Assembly: GCA_036365145.1 (NCBI GenBank)
Contig: JAEOAD010000029.1
Coordinates: forward strand, 18,978,001-19,042,000
DNA from: Orientallactaga sibirica
Taxonomy: Eukaryota > Chordata > Mammalia > Rodentia > Dipodidae
DNA length: 64,000 bases
Direction of reading: 5' to 3'
Of the stretch, positions 31,451 to 42,635 are shown one piece after another. How positions within the stretch are numbered: the first letter of the stretch is position 1; each line of letters starts with the position of its first letter. The translations under genes were made by a program, and so were the position numbers. Under the pieces are notes generated by a model. It saw nothing but the letters and a program-made list of their open reading frames with translations, searched no databases and was not told where the DNA came from.

Positions 31451-34060
31451 CTGGTATAAGAGGAATTTGAGAGAATATTTTTGGGAACATGAATAAACCA
31501 GTGTAATGAGGTAACAGATTAATAAAGGAAAATCAGTCAAAATGGAGCAAGCTCAAATTTAAAGTTAAATTTTTGGACTTTATTTTGCTATGAACTAAAG
31601 GCCTCTCCATGAAAGAAAATGTTTACACATTATATAAATATGCTCTGGCAACATGTAAACATTGACATGCTCAAGTAGTATACATTTACAAAGAACCCTC
31701 ATATCACAGTTATACTGGATTTATTTTCATCATTCAAGGGTCAAAACTAAATGAAAAGGAAACTTGAGGAGCAGAAAGGAAACACTGTTCAGAAGGTGAA
31801 AACACAATGTTGCCCGGTAAGATTTTTTAAGGGGTAAATAATCACAGCAGGATTTTACTAATCTCAACTTGGAGTCTGACAAACAGATCAAAAGGTAAAA
31901 AACAGAATATTTCAAAAAGAATCTGTAGTGGAATACACTCTAATGGCCCATTTGATTTATAAATTGCATTAATAATTCTAACCATAAAACTTAGAACCTT
32001 TTATCCTTAGGGCTTAGCCAAAATTAAGTCAATAAACATTAACAATGAGCAAGAGAATAGAGTTGTGTTGAGTGTGGTCCCAGAGAGCAGACTCAGTGCT
32101 AGGAACAAATCCTCTTAGCAGTTGTTGGCTTTGATAATATTTACATAACATAAGTCGTTCCTTCTCAGTTAACCCATTCCAGCTATGTGGGAATCTGGAG
32201 CCAATGAGACTTCAAATGCTATTGTCTTACAGAATCAACTTCAGGTCAAAAGTCTGATTGCTGACAGTCTTAGAATGATTAATTACAGGATAAGGTATAT
32301 CAAAAGTTCAGTTTCTTACTCCTCAGTAATAACTAGGTATACGTTTTTTTTTATAAGTAAACTTGATTCTTCTTTTCTTTACCACTTATTTTTTCAAAAA
32401 TAAAGTTCTAAAATAAATTATGTAATGTAATACAATTTTAAAAGTTAATGCAAAAAGATGTTGCTTCTGAGAGAAAAAGACTTGAAGATATATTATTGAC
32501 TATGATTCTTCATAATCATCAAATAAGTGTGTGGGAATTGAAAATATTAATGTATTAAGAAGGAAGAAGAAAATAATAATAAAGCTATTAAAAAGTAGAT
32601 AAAATTACTACTAGCAGAGCAAAATATTTCATAAATCAAGTAGCCTACTGACTCTATCTGATCTTAACATGGTAATAGAAAGAGCAGTGCTAAATATTTA
32701 ACAGATCAATCCAATAAACCCTGTATATCTCCCAAGTGAATAAAGCCAAGCAAAATGTTGTTATCAAATGCTGGTTGCTTCTTTGGCTCTATTTTAAGGC
32801 CTGATAACATTTGTTTTTCATTGTGGTATGTGCTTCTATGCACTGATCCAATCACTAGGAAGCAGTCAGCAATCTTTGCATGGATATTGCTTCCCTAACC
32901 TATAAGAATAATAATACTTTAGTAATTAGAGAAAAATTATTCATGAAAATCACTTGGTATATGATAGACATGAATAGATTCTAGGTATAATTAGAGTTGG
33001 TTATGCCATCTTTTTACTTGTTCCTGGGGAGAGGGCATACTGAATTACATGCATGCTAATTTTTATAATAGAATGGATTTTCTAAGGTATTAGTTTTCTT
33101 TTTGATTTATTTTTTCAAGACTACTTGGAGATAAGTACTAATATATTTCCATTTTTCATGTCTGCTTAGCAAGGGGCAAATTTGATGTCTGGAGTCTTGT
33201 TCTGGGCCAAAGATTAAGAAGGCTGACAAGGAACCCTCTTATTTGGCTTCACTAAGTTCAATGCCTCTAATTGGCCACAAGAACCCCTCACGTGTAGCAT
33301 CACAATAGACAACTCTGCATCACCTGTGTGGCTGTGTGTGGGGGGAAGAGTGTTGCTCAAGCAGCCCTGACGCTCACAGTGACTGTTGAGTCCGGATGCT
33401 CCAGAACGGTCTTCCAGCTTCTGTGAACATATGGTAGGTTATCCAGTGTTAAGTCCTGCACTTTCCTTTAAAAGAGCAAGTTCATATAAAATAAAGTCAA
33501 TCTACCTCATGAAGAAACATATGTGAATGTTAGCAATGTGATAATGAGTTGTGGAGCATAAAGCCAAGTTAAAGTGAGGGATATGATGCCTTCGCCATGC
33601 TGTATGTTTTGAATAGAGATCACATATCTTAAGTGTACTTAAATTTGTATCATATTGTACACCACTGACAATGAATATAATATGATGCAGAATATTTAAA
33701 TTTACTTTCTACTAAGTTTTCAGAGGTCCAGGGATAAGATTATGTCTTCCTTGCTTTTTGTTTTCTGTTGAAATCGCTCTTTGGTTGTAGAATTTATCTT
33801 TTCATGGGATAGAGACCTTTTTGGGGCTGCATGGTAAACTGATTTAGTTGACAGTGTGAAGGAAGAATGAGGGTCATGACCATCTTCCGAGAAGGGAGGA
33901 TGAGATTAGTAACTTCAATCTTAAAATAATCAAGGATAAAAATAAAGGTTGGTGAAAGTGAACAGCTATTTAAGTGCTCTGTGTTGAGAAGAATAAAGTG
34001 AATCTTCTCAGAAAGGATTAGATGAGATATAGACCGTTAAAGCTTGATTGGACCATAAAT
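31451..34060. other. Unassigned AT-rich sequence
   Basis: The longest stretch in which I see no recent repeat. It includes a locally GC- and CpG-richer patch at about 33,280-33,440 ending in a good 5' splice-site-like string (atg|gtaggt at about 33,431-33,439). Nothing else suggests a gene. Confidence 0.5.
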
Positions 34061-34064
34061 ATCA

Positions 34065-34150
34065 CCTCATCCTGAGGTACAGACACTCGGTCACACTCCA
34101 AGGTCACACTGTGCAATTGGTGGCACCAGATCTCATAGGTACAAGGCTAG
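34065..34150 (-). mobile_element. Possible MIR relic
   Basis: 'cctgaggtacagacac...ccaaggtcacactgtg...ggtggcaccagatctca' resembles the inverted MIR core (ctgaggcacagag...ccaaggtcacacagc). It is short and diverged. Confidence 0.45.
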
Positions 34151-34879
34151 CAGATTATATCACTTCATCAGACATTCAGAACTGTGACAGCAGTAGTTAA
34201 GCACTTTGCAGTCACAGTTCCATTGACTTTAGAGAAAATAAATGAGTCTCTTTTTCATTCATTGTTATTTTCCTTCACTTTAGAGTAACCATTACATTTT
34301 CTTCTTCCTTTTCAATTATGTCACAGGTAAATGTAAAATAAGCAATTTTCAGATGGACGAAGTTTCTGTTCTTTGACAATTCTGTGTATAATAAATAATT
34401 CATAGCAAATACCAAAACCTTCTTATCAAGTTGGTTAATCAGTTTAGTGTCAATTATATCTGGAATTTTGAAATTAGATATTTTGTATGTCTTTTTCAAT
34501 ATTATTCAAATCAACCAAGCAGGTAAATATCTTCTATACTATTATCATTCCCTAAGATATAACTATATCAATATCTATCTATATTTGTTTATATGTATTT
34601 AATCTTATCTTCCTTTTCCCTTCTTTCCTATCCTGTTCTTATTCCTTCATTTCCTCTCTCTTCTTGTCCCATCCTTCCTTCATCCCATTTCTTGAGCATC
34701 TAACATATGTAAGAATTCTTTGGGCTTTATGGAATTAACATGGAGCACCACTAGAAGTCATCCTATGGAAAACAAATATTCTAACAATTATATAATTTTA
34801 ATCAGTAAACCTGGGCAAGAGGGTTCTCTCTCTAGAGTTGAGAGCCTTAGGAGGAAACTTGCTATATGTCAAAATGTAA

Positions 34880-34912
<33 letters not shown>

Positions 34913-35716
34913 CACTTTAACACCTTGTGCATCATTCTGGTTCATCGATAGTCATAGTAACACTGCTTGGACTCTTGGGAAACACTTCTGAACACGTTTG
35001 TCCTATTGTTAAACCAAAGGCAACAGTACTAAAAATATTTCGTGTTGTATTGCATTGCAAGCTGGGTATTGTTTAATAATACTGTGGAGGGAAAGTGAGC
35101 AGCTAATGGGATTACCAAAGAGAAGGGAATATACATGAATTTACTTGTCAAGTTGCATTGAAGACAGACTTTTATGTAGTGTTATGTAATTTCTCACAAG
35201 GTATGGGGCAGCAATGCTTTTGTTATTCCATTCTGTACTTTAGGAGGTACACATTCTTTCAAGTTACCCTTCCTTAAGTTTCATATAGCAACAGAGAAGA
35301 AATTTGCACCACAACTTTATTGGCATTCCTAATAAATATGAAGAGGTGTGGTGTGTAGAAAATACAAGTGAAGTGTGAAGAGTTTAGAATGCTCTCCACA
35401 TTCTAGAAAATTATAATTGCTTTATTACTGCATTAATGTCAATTTAATTTAATTTTTAAAATGCTAACAGTATTTTTCCATTATTGACATTGAGTTGCTA
35501 AAATACATTAAACATAATACTGAATATTTTAGAGAAAAGTAAGGACAATTTCAGAAGTATTTTGTATTTTGGTTTCTTTATAATCATTTACACATTTTAA
35601 TAAGTTTGCCTAATTTTGTATATCTTGTAAGTAAATGTATTTTAACTTTTAATCATTTTGAACACTGAGTGTGAGGATTCTTTAAAAGAACTGAAAATTC
35701 AAGATCACAATGTGGC
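34151..35716. other. Unassigned sequence with a (CA)n microsatellite
   Basis: A (ca)16 microsatellite occupies 34,881-34,912. A pyrimidine-rich stretch lies at about 34,605-34,690. No repeat family or exon was recognised elsewhere. Confidence 0.55.
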
Positions 35717-35903
35717 TGTGTTGGGGTGATGGCTCAGCAGTTAAAGCATTTGTGTGCAAGGCCTGGCAACCCAGGGCTTATAAAGCTAAATGCACAAAGT
35801 GGCACATGTATCTGAGGTTTGCAAAATGGCAAGAAGTCCTAACATGTCTATACTCTTTCTCTCTATTTCTCCTCATGAATAAATACATAAAAATATTTTT
35901 AAA
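35717..35903 (+). mobile_element. tRNA-derived SINE, short subtype, diverged
   Basis: 'ggggtgatggctcagcagttaaagc' head, 'ctaaatgcacaaagtggcacatgtatctg' centre and an 'aataaatacataaaaat' tail. It is joined directly to the B1 that follows. Confidence 0.88.
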
Positions 35904-36042
35904 GCCAGGCATGGTGGCACATGTCTTTAATTCCAGCACTTGGGAGGCAGAGATAGAAGGATCACTGTGAGTTAGAGGCCACCCTTAGACTACAGAGCAA
36001 ATTTCAGGTCAGCCTGTGCTAGTGTAAGACTCTACCTTGTAC
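35904..36042 (+). mobile_element. B1 SINE, diverged
   Basis: gccaggcatggtggcacatg, 'cagcacttgggaggcagaga' and a 'gcaaatttcaggtcagcctgtgctag' right arm. There is no A tail and it is clearly older than the B1s at 31.3 and 38.5 kb. Confidence 0.92.
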
Positions 36043-36211
36043 AGTGCTGTAATTTCCTCTAAGGCATGGAGAATTTAAGTTTCATCAGACATGCAGGTAT
36101 ATGAAGATGCAGTCTGTTCTCCCTTGTGTGTAAAAATGCCTTCAGGGTAATTTGTAGGTAAATTCAGGTATGTTCCCTTCTCTTTGCTACTCCTATGCAT
36201 GTGCGTGTGCA

Positions 36212-36259
<48 letters not shown>

Positions 36260-36510
36260 AATGCATGTAAAGAAGGAAACACTGAAATAGAAAACTATAT
36301 ATTCACAGAGGCTGTCTTATTACAGTTTTAAGATTTTTGATAAAATGAAAGGGAGAATATTTTTGTGGAGCACGACACATTTAAAATTTGTAATCAATAT
36401 ATTACAAATTGTCATTAATAAATATTTAATTATCAATCAAAAGAGTGGAACAAAGCATTACTATGAAATCTGCTTGAACAGGTCAGATAAAAGCATTATA
36501 ATTTCATATT
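36043..36510. other. Unassigned sequence with a (CA)n microsatellite
   Basis: (ca)22 at about 36,215-36,258. At 36,103-36,135 there is a 33-base string that recurs with one mismatch at 37,540-37,572. Nothing else is recognised. Confidence 0.6.
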
Positions 36511-36784
36511 CTTTTTTAAATTTTTTAATTTTTTTTTTTTTTATTTTTGGAGAGAGACACAGAGAGAGACAGAGAGGGATAGGGAGACAAATAGAGAATG
36601 GGTGTGCCAGCAGTCTCTCAGCTGCTGTGAACAAAATCCAGATGCGTGCGCCCCCTTGTGGTCAAGCGCGGCATTGCGCACTTGCATCACTTTGCATCTG
36701 GCTAAATGTGGGACCTGGAGATTAGAACTGGGTTCTTAGGCTTAGCAGGCAGGTGCCTTAACCGCTAAGCCATCTCTCCAGCCC
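36511..36784 (-). mobile_element. tRNA-derived SINE, long CpG-rich subtype
   Basis: Full inverted copy, ending 'ctaagccatctctccagccc', with the block 'gcggcattgcgcacttgcatc'. Target duplication aatttcatattct / aatttcatatcct at 36,500 and 36,785. It has many intact CpGs. Confidence 0.95.
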
Positions 36785-37079
36785 AATTTCATATCCTTTA
36801 CTAGTTAAAACTTTAATTATCCCTAGAGACAATCTAAATTTATGTGTGCTTATATTTGCATATATTTGCATATACAGTTTCTGGAAGTACACAATGTGAA
36901 ATGTGAAGACATTTGTCTCTGGGACAGGAAGTGACTGGACATTTGGGAAGGGCAAGCAGCTCTCTGAACTTTTGAATGTGTATACATTAAATATAAAAGT
37001 ACATTCATATCAAATTTTAAAAGACCCTACGTAGCTTTAAGTAGCTGTTCAAATCAGTAGTCATTCAAACATCTATCTT

Positions 37080-37830
37080 TCACACTAATAAAATGAGGTA
37101 TTACATATTTGAATATTCACTGTAGCACTATGTAGTAAATCCCAGATACAAAGTCACTGTAAGTGTCTACCAGTGGAAGAATGGATAAAGAAAATGTGGT
37201 ATATACACAATGGGATACAGCACAGCCCTTAAAAGAGACAGAAATTGAAGCTGGAGAGATGGCTTAGCAGTTAAGGCACATGCCTACAAAGCCTTAGAAC
37301 CTCAGTTCAATTCTCCAGTTCCCACATAAGCCAGATGCACATGGTGGCGCATGCACCTGGAGTTCATTTGCAGTGGCTAGAGGCCCTGGCTTGCCCATTC
37401 TCACTTTCTCTCTGTCTCAAATAAATGAATGAATGAATGAATAAATAAATAAAATAACATTTTTTAAAAAGAGACAGTATTTGTATAATATCGAAGTGAA
37501 TCTGGGGACATTAAGTGACATGGGCCAGAACTCAGAAAGGAAGATGCAGTCTGTTCTCCTTTGTGTGTAAAATTTTTCAGAAACAGAGAGTCTAAACTGA
37601 TGGCTACCAAAGGCCGGTGGGTAGGGATTAGAGAAGATATTGGTCAAAGAATATATAATTTAGGTGAGATAGCAGGAATAACTTGAATGAAATATTATAT
37701 ATCATTGCATAGTAAGTATGGCTAATGCCAATAAAATTACAAATTTTAAAAATTGATAAGAGAGTAAATTTTTTGTTCTCATAGCTTACAAAGAAAAAAT
37801 ACTTGAGTGAGAAATTGCATATTTAAAAAT
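37080..37830 (+). mobile_element. Ancient mammalian L1 (L1M) 3' end, split by a SINE
   Basis: 'gtggaagaatggataaagaaaatgtggtatatacacaatggga' is the last part of L1 ORF2. It is followed after the SINE by 'gacattaagtgacatgggccagaactcagaaag', 'actgatggctaccaaaggccggtggg' and 'ttggtcaaagaatat...aggtgagatagcaggaataact', which track the L1M 3' UTR. The tRNA-SINE at 37,248-37,466 separates the halves. Confidence 0.78.
37248..37466 (+). mobile_element. tRNA-derived SINE, short subtype
   Basis: agctggagagatggcttagc, B box 'agttcaattctcc', 'gcacatggtggcgcatgcac', a (gaat)/(aaat) tail. 'aaaagagacag' on both sides (37,231 and 37,467) gives the target duplication. Confidence 0.93.
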
Positions 37831-38525
37831 AGTTATTTCATGACATACACATGTACAAAAAATATTATATATGTTCTTCATGTATAACATTTAAATAAAT
37901 GCAAATTACAGAAAAAAAAAAAAAAACTGTGCTCTTAATGAGTAACCAAAGAAAGGCAAACTGTAAGAGCTATAGAGTTTGGCATTCTTTTTGTCTTCTA
38001 GCTTTTCAAGAGGCTCTCTTACTGTTTCTCCTGATAGATTATAAAACTAAACCTTTTTCTTTCATTCAATGCACTTAAGAAAAAGTCTCAAGCAGTATGT
38101 TTTAAAGTTCACTAGGACCCTTTCCCCTACAGGAAATGGAGTGTATGGAGGAGATCAAGGAGTGAAAAGGAAGAGTGTAAGTGATAGCTGGTAATTGTTC
38201 TGGATGGTCTGTGATTCTCCTTCTGGGGAGACCATGGGAGAAGGCCAGTCTCTTTCCAGAGCAGGGGAATCAGGACATAATGTAGCTCATCATGACAAGA
38301 ATTTAATTTATAACAGACATCCAGGGGTATGAAACCCAGACCACCCAGGGCTTGAGGTAACCCAATAAAGGGTTTAGACTTTAACCAGCATCCTCTGTAG
38401 AGCCATTTTCAGGACTATGGAAGAGAAGTCATTGTTATCCTATCAGTGGTGTAATAGCCACTCTACTTCCATGTCCACAATAAATTAGAAATAGGGAAAA
38501 TAATATGCATAAGAATTACTTTAGT
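37831..38525. other. Unassigned sequence
   Basis: AT-rich to 38,100, then a more balanced patch at 38,120-38,470. No repeat family or exon recognised. Confidence 0.5.
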
Positions 38526-38661
38526 GCCGGGCGTGGTGGCTCACGCCTTTAATCCCAGCACTCAGGAGGCAGAGGTAGGAGGATCGCCATGAGTTCGAGG
38601 CCACCCTGAGAATACAGAATGAATTCCAGGTCAGCCTGGGCTAGAGTGAGACCCTACCTTG

Positions 38662-38693
<32 letters not shown>
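38526..38693 (+). mobile_element. B1 SINE, young
   Basis: tgccgggcgtggtggctcac, intact CpGs, 'gatcgccatgagttcgagg', a ~30-base A tail and the target duplication aagaattacttta on both sides (38,510 and 38,692). Confidence 0.96.
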
Positions 38694-38695
<2 letters not shown>

Positions 38696-39430
38696 ATTAC
38701 TTTAAAATAATTTGAGTTGGAATAATTCATGGTCAAAAGGGAGGGAGTGGCACTGGGGACAGAGATGAACAGATAGATACATATTCAGGTTGATCTGGAC
38801 TTAGATTAGTCATTCAGATTGGTGGACTTTATAAGGGCTAGTGTTTCCTACTTAGCATATGAAATACAGAGTGTCCCATGAAAACTGAATGCCCCATTAA
38901 TCATGAATAACTTATTAGTATGAGGATTTTCATGCAAAATATAGATCTATAAAAAAATCCTTGCTGTTTGCATGAAGTTTGAATGTAACTCTATGTCCTG
39001 TATTTAGTCTAGCAGTCCTATAGCAGCGAGCAATTCTCTGTGGCACTTCTTTCAGTCTGCCCTGTCTTGGAACACAGGTAGGTCTTAATTTATGCTTCAT
39101 TTAATGCAACTTTAAACTTTCAATCAAGATCACACAGAAGTTGAGAAGAGATGGTGGTTACCAGAGGTTGCAGATAGTTGAGGGTACAACTGGAAGGAGA
39201 AGGGTGATGAGTAGGTGCGAGCTTCCAGTTCAAAAGGAGCAAGATGCTCTGGTGTGTTGCTGCAAAGCAATGTAGCTACAGGTAATGATAATGCCCTATT
39301 CTTTAAAAGAAATAAGAAAGATTTCAAGTTTGAACTTCAAACAATGAGAAGGTACATACATTTAACTTTATTTTAATATTAGAAAATTTATACATGTATG
39401 AAGATTGTAATTCCCATAAATGTAAACATT
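38694..39430. other. Unassigned sequence with a possible L1M scrap
   Basis: 'gagatggtggttaccagaggttgc' at 39,150-39,173 resembles the L1M 3' UTR phrase seen also at 37,600, suggesting a small L1M remnant around 39,125-39,240. The rest is unassigned. Confidence 0.4.
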
Positions 39431-39661
39431 TTTTAAATTTTTAAATATTTAATTTTTATTTATTAATTTGATAGAGAAAGAGGGGGAAAGAGAAAAAGTG
39501 AGGGAGGGAGGGAGAGAGAATGGGCATTCCAGGGCCTTGAGCCTCTGCAAACAAACTCCAGACGCATTTCTCCCCCTTGTGCACCTGGGTCCTGGGAATG
39601 GAACCTATGTCCTTTGGCTTTGTAGACAAATAACTTAATTGCTAAGCCATCCTTTCAGCCC
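39431..39661 (-). mobile_element. tRNA-derived SINE, short subtype
   Basis: Inverted copy: A/T-rich tail, (gag)n stretch, 'ctccagacgcatttctcccccttgtgcacctgg' and the end 'ctaagccatcctttcagccc'. Confidence 0.92.
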
Positions 39662-39792
39662 AATCTAAAAAAATTGCATTTATAATATATTCATTTAAAA
39701 AAACACAATATCTCAAGAAAAGCTGTGTACCTTTCCCCTTTAGACTAGAAGGAAAGTAAACCATGTAAATGTAAACCATAGAAAATTGTCCA

Positions 39793-39961
39793 GGGCTGGA
39801 GAGATCACTCAGTAGTTAAGACACTTGCCTGTAAAGCCTAAGAACCCAAGTTTGATTCCCCAGGACCCACACAAGCCATATACAAAGAGTTTGTTTGCAG
39901 TGGCCAGAGTCCCTGACATACCCATTCTCTCTCTCTTCCTCTCTCTCCCTCTTAAATAAAA

Positions 39962-39993
<32 letters not shown>

Positions 39994-39995
39994 AA
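39793..39995 (+). mobile_element. tRNA-derived SINE, short subtype
   Basis: gggctggagagatcactcag, B box 'gtttgattcccc', 'tttgtttgcagtggccagag' and a (taaa)n tail. Confidence 0.93.
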
Positions 39996-41285
39996 AATAT
40001 TTTAAAATTTGAAAAGCTCACTCTACTAATTTTAATTCTGGTATAAAATCCCTTCAGCTCCACTTCTAACTTCCATTCGCTATTAGTGATATCCATGTTT
40101 TAGATTTCATGCAGAAAAGTTTAACTAACATTGGGGTCATTTTAGTTCAATAGCCTCTGTGTCTCTTAGAGACAGAAACTTTCCAATTTCCTGTGATCAG
40201 TGTTTCCTGTTCTGTCATTTGCTACTGGGTTTCTGTGTTCAATTTATGGGACAGATTAGTTACCAGAAGTTATGCCTGAGGTGATGGTATCCTTCAGCTC
40301 CACATGGATAAACCCATTTAATGGTTAAAACAATTACCGTAGTAGCTATTAGTGATATCCATGTTTTAAGATATCTGCTTTCTAAAGATGGCTCAGAAAA
40401 GTTCAAGAATTTATTGGAAATTACACTGTGAGTCACCACAGTCGTCAGTGAGTACACTTAGGTGATGGTGGCCACATTGTTATATTGTTTCCAAGTCCAC
40501 TTCCTATGTCAGCCTCTACGGTCAGTTTGTGGAAATTTATGAGTTCAAAATCTTAACAGGTTGATCTGATGTTTCCTTGCTTTGGGATTTCTTCTTGAAA
40601 TAATTTGAGCTTGTCTTGCAATAATTAAACTGTATTTGCTCACTGTCTAATCACAAAGATACACAGGACTGCTGGCTGGTTCTGCTTTTGAAATTTCTAT
40701 GCTTTGACTCTATTGGATGAAACCCTTGTTTCAAATTATTCAAAACATTTTTATGGATTTCCATTCACTAGTGTTTATTTCAGTATCACACTGCTGTTTT
40801 GCTTAGATTGTTTTTCTTATTCAGTGGTCCAGTTTTCCTCATAATTTTTCCAGCTTAAAAATAATTAGACAAAAATGGATATGTTGCTGTGACATTTGCC
40901 AAGGAGTTAATTTTGCTCATTTTTTCATTAGCAGACATTTTATATGTTCATAGCCCAATAGTTGATATTTGTATCAAAACATTTCTTTGAACTTTAAAAA
41001 CTAGATTATATTTTGAGTCACTTAAACTCCATCCATTGGACATATTTAATTTCATCGGTTACTTTGTTAGTCACCTAATAATTCATGTATCTTTAAGAAT
41101 GAAACTACACTTGAAAGACTGATTCATAGATAATATACCACTGTGTGTGTGTCTATGCATTCATCCATGCATATTAATTCTGCATTGTATTTCTTTAAGA
41201 AAGTAATCTCCTGCTCAAACTAGAAAGCATTGTTTATGCTTCCCTGAAGGTATTCATCATTTTTTCCAGCATGAATGCTACCTAT
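39996..41285. other. Unassigned sequence with a diverged local duplication
   Basis: At 40,051-40,125 and 40,291-40,405 the same landmarks occur in order: ccttcagctccac, gctattagtgatatccatg and cagaaaagtt. Spacings of 240, 266 and 282 bases show the second copy has gained internal sequence. Otherwise unassigned. Confidence 0.6.
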
Positions 41286-41420
41286 TTATGCATATTTTGT
41301 CTCCCCTAAGGTTTTTACAGGTAAGAATTGTGTTTAATTCTTCTTTATATCTCCCACAGCACCTACATGCAGCTTTGCATACTATGGGGGCATGTTAAAT
41401 GTAGTTAAATGAATAACAGA
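41286..41420 (+). mobile_element. L2 3' end relic
   Basis: 'ttttgtctcccctaaggtttttacaggtaagaattgtgttt', then 'tatctcccacagcacc' and 'catgttaaatgtagttaaatgaataa', matches the L2 3' terminal phrase order (tgtctcccc, gagggcagggactgtgt, tccccagcacc, aataaatg). It is diverged. Confidence 0.6.
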
Positions 41421-42630
41421 AAAAAAATAAATTGTACTTATTTGACTCCTCAGTCTAAAAAGTAATTTAATCAAAATGCAATAAATCCAATCTTTATGAA
41501 AGCTTTCCCCCATGTTCTACTATTATTTCTTACTGATAGATTTGATTTCCCAAACCTGAAATTATTATTTTTTAATCTATTAACTACTGTCTTTTACTGA
41601 TACAAGGTTAAAAAGATTTCAGATGGGAACTGAAAATAAGTGAGACTTATTTTACTGCATTCTCTGTCATCCAGTGCAGCCTAACTTTATCAGCCCTTGA
41701 TATAGCAACTTAAGGAGTAATCTATGGATCCCTGAATGAGAGTGATCTGGAGCTCATGACAGAAGAGGTTGGCAGAGGCAGGGCTTCAGCATAGGCAAGG
41801 AACTGCTCACCCTGCTTGGTGTTGAAAGCTGGATGATTTGAATCACACCCATGTTTGAAAGTATTTAAAAGATCTTTACGTTCCATTTTACTTAAAGTAA
41901 GCAAATGAAGGTGATGAACTCTCTAGAAAGACACAGTCATAAGTGTATAAGCCAAGAGGAGTTCCTCTCACCTACCTGCATTGATAAAAATGAGAACTGA
42001 GGTGGGGGTGGTCTTTCCTGCTACCCCTCTGTCTGGTATAAAAATGGAATAAAATAAAATAATGATATGGCTGGTTAAGGAGAGAGCAGTGTGGGGCCAC
42101 ACCTAACTGAAATCAATTGTCTCTGGTTGGTCAATTGTCAAATCAATTGTCCCTGCTGCTGAGTGCTTTTGTTGGTTCCACTCAGGAACACAGAAAGAAG
42201 GCTGGGTAAGGCCATCCCTGTGTTCAGACTCCAGAAAGAGGGATTCCAACAATCAGGAGCATCTTTCCAGTTTCAAAGCACTCATACTGGGCTTTCCCCT
42301 GCCTATTGGTATTCCATTTTCTAGGACAATGATTTAAGTTAATAAACTTGTATCTGTCACCTGAGCTTATCAAAGCCTCCAAAGAAAAGACTTCATCCAT
42401 GGATACACTGACAATGTGGCAATCTCAAGTACGTTTTCCTCCTTCAGTATTAAATGAAAAAAAAAAAAAAAAAAACAACAACAACAACAAAAAGAACCAA
42501 TGCAGCTTCTCCAATAAGAACATAGATTATAAGACGTATATGGATAATTACTTGAATGCTTATGACATTAATTATATTAATATAATTAATTGAATTATTG
42601 AAATATGTAGTCAGCTTCATTCAAGGAGAT
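41421..42630. other. Unassigned sequence
   Basis: At 42,060-42,350 a more GC-balanced stretch with repeated 'caattgtc' units and 'ttaataaacttgtatctgtc' could be an LTR, but I see no clear TG...CA ends. A20 and a short (caa)n lie at 42,456-42,490. Confidence 0.45.
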
Positions 42631-42635
42631 AAAAG

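Noticed and set aside
42060..42350. GC-balanced stretch with caattgtc repeats and an AATAAA, considered as an LTR
   Set aside because: No clear TG...CA boundaries or target duplication and no family I recognise. Left as unassigned.
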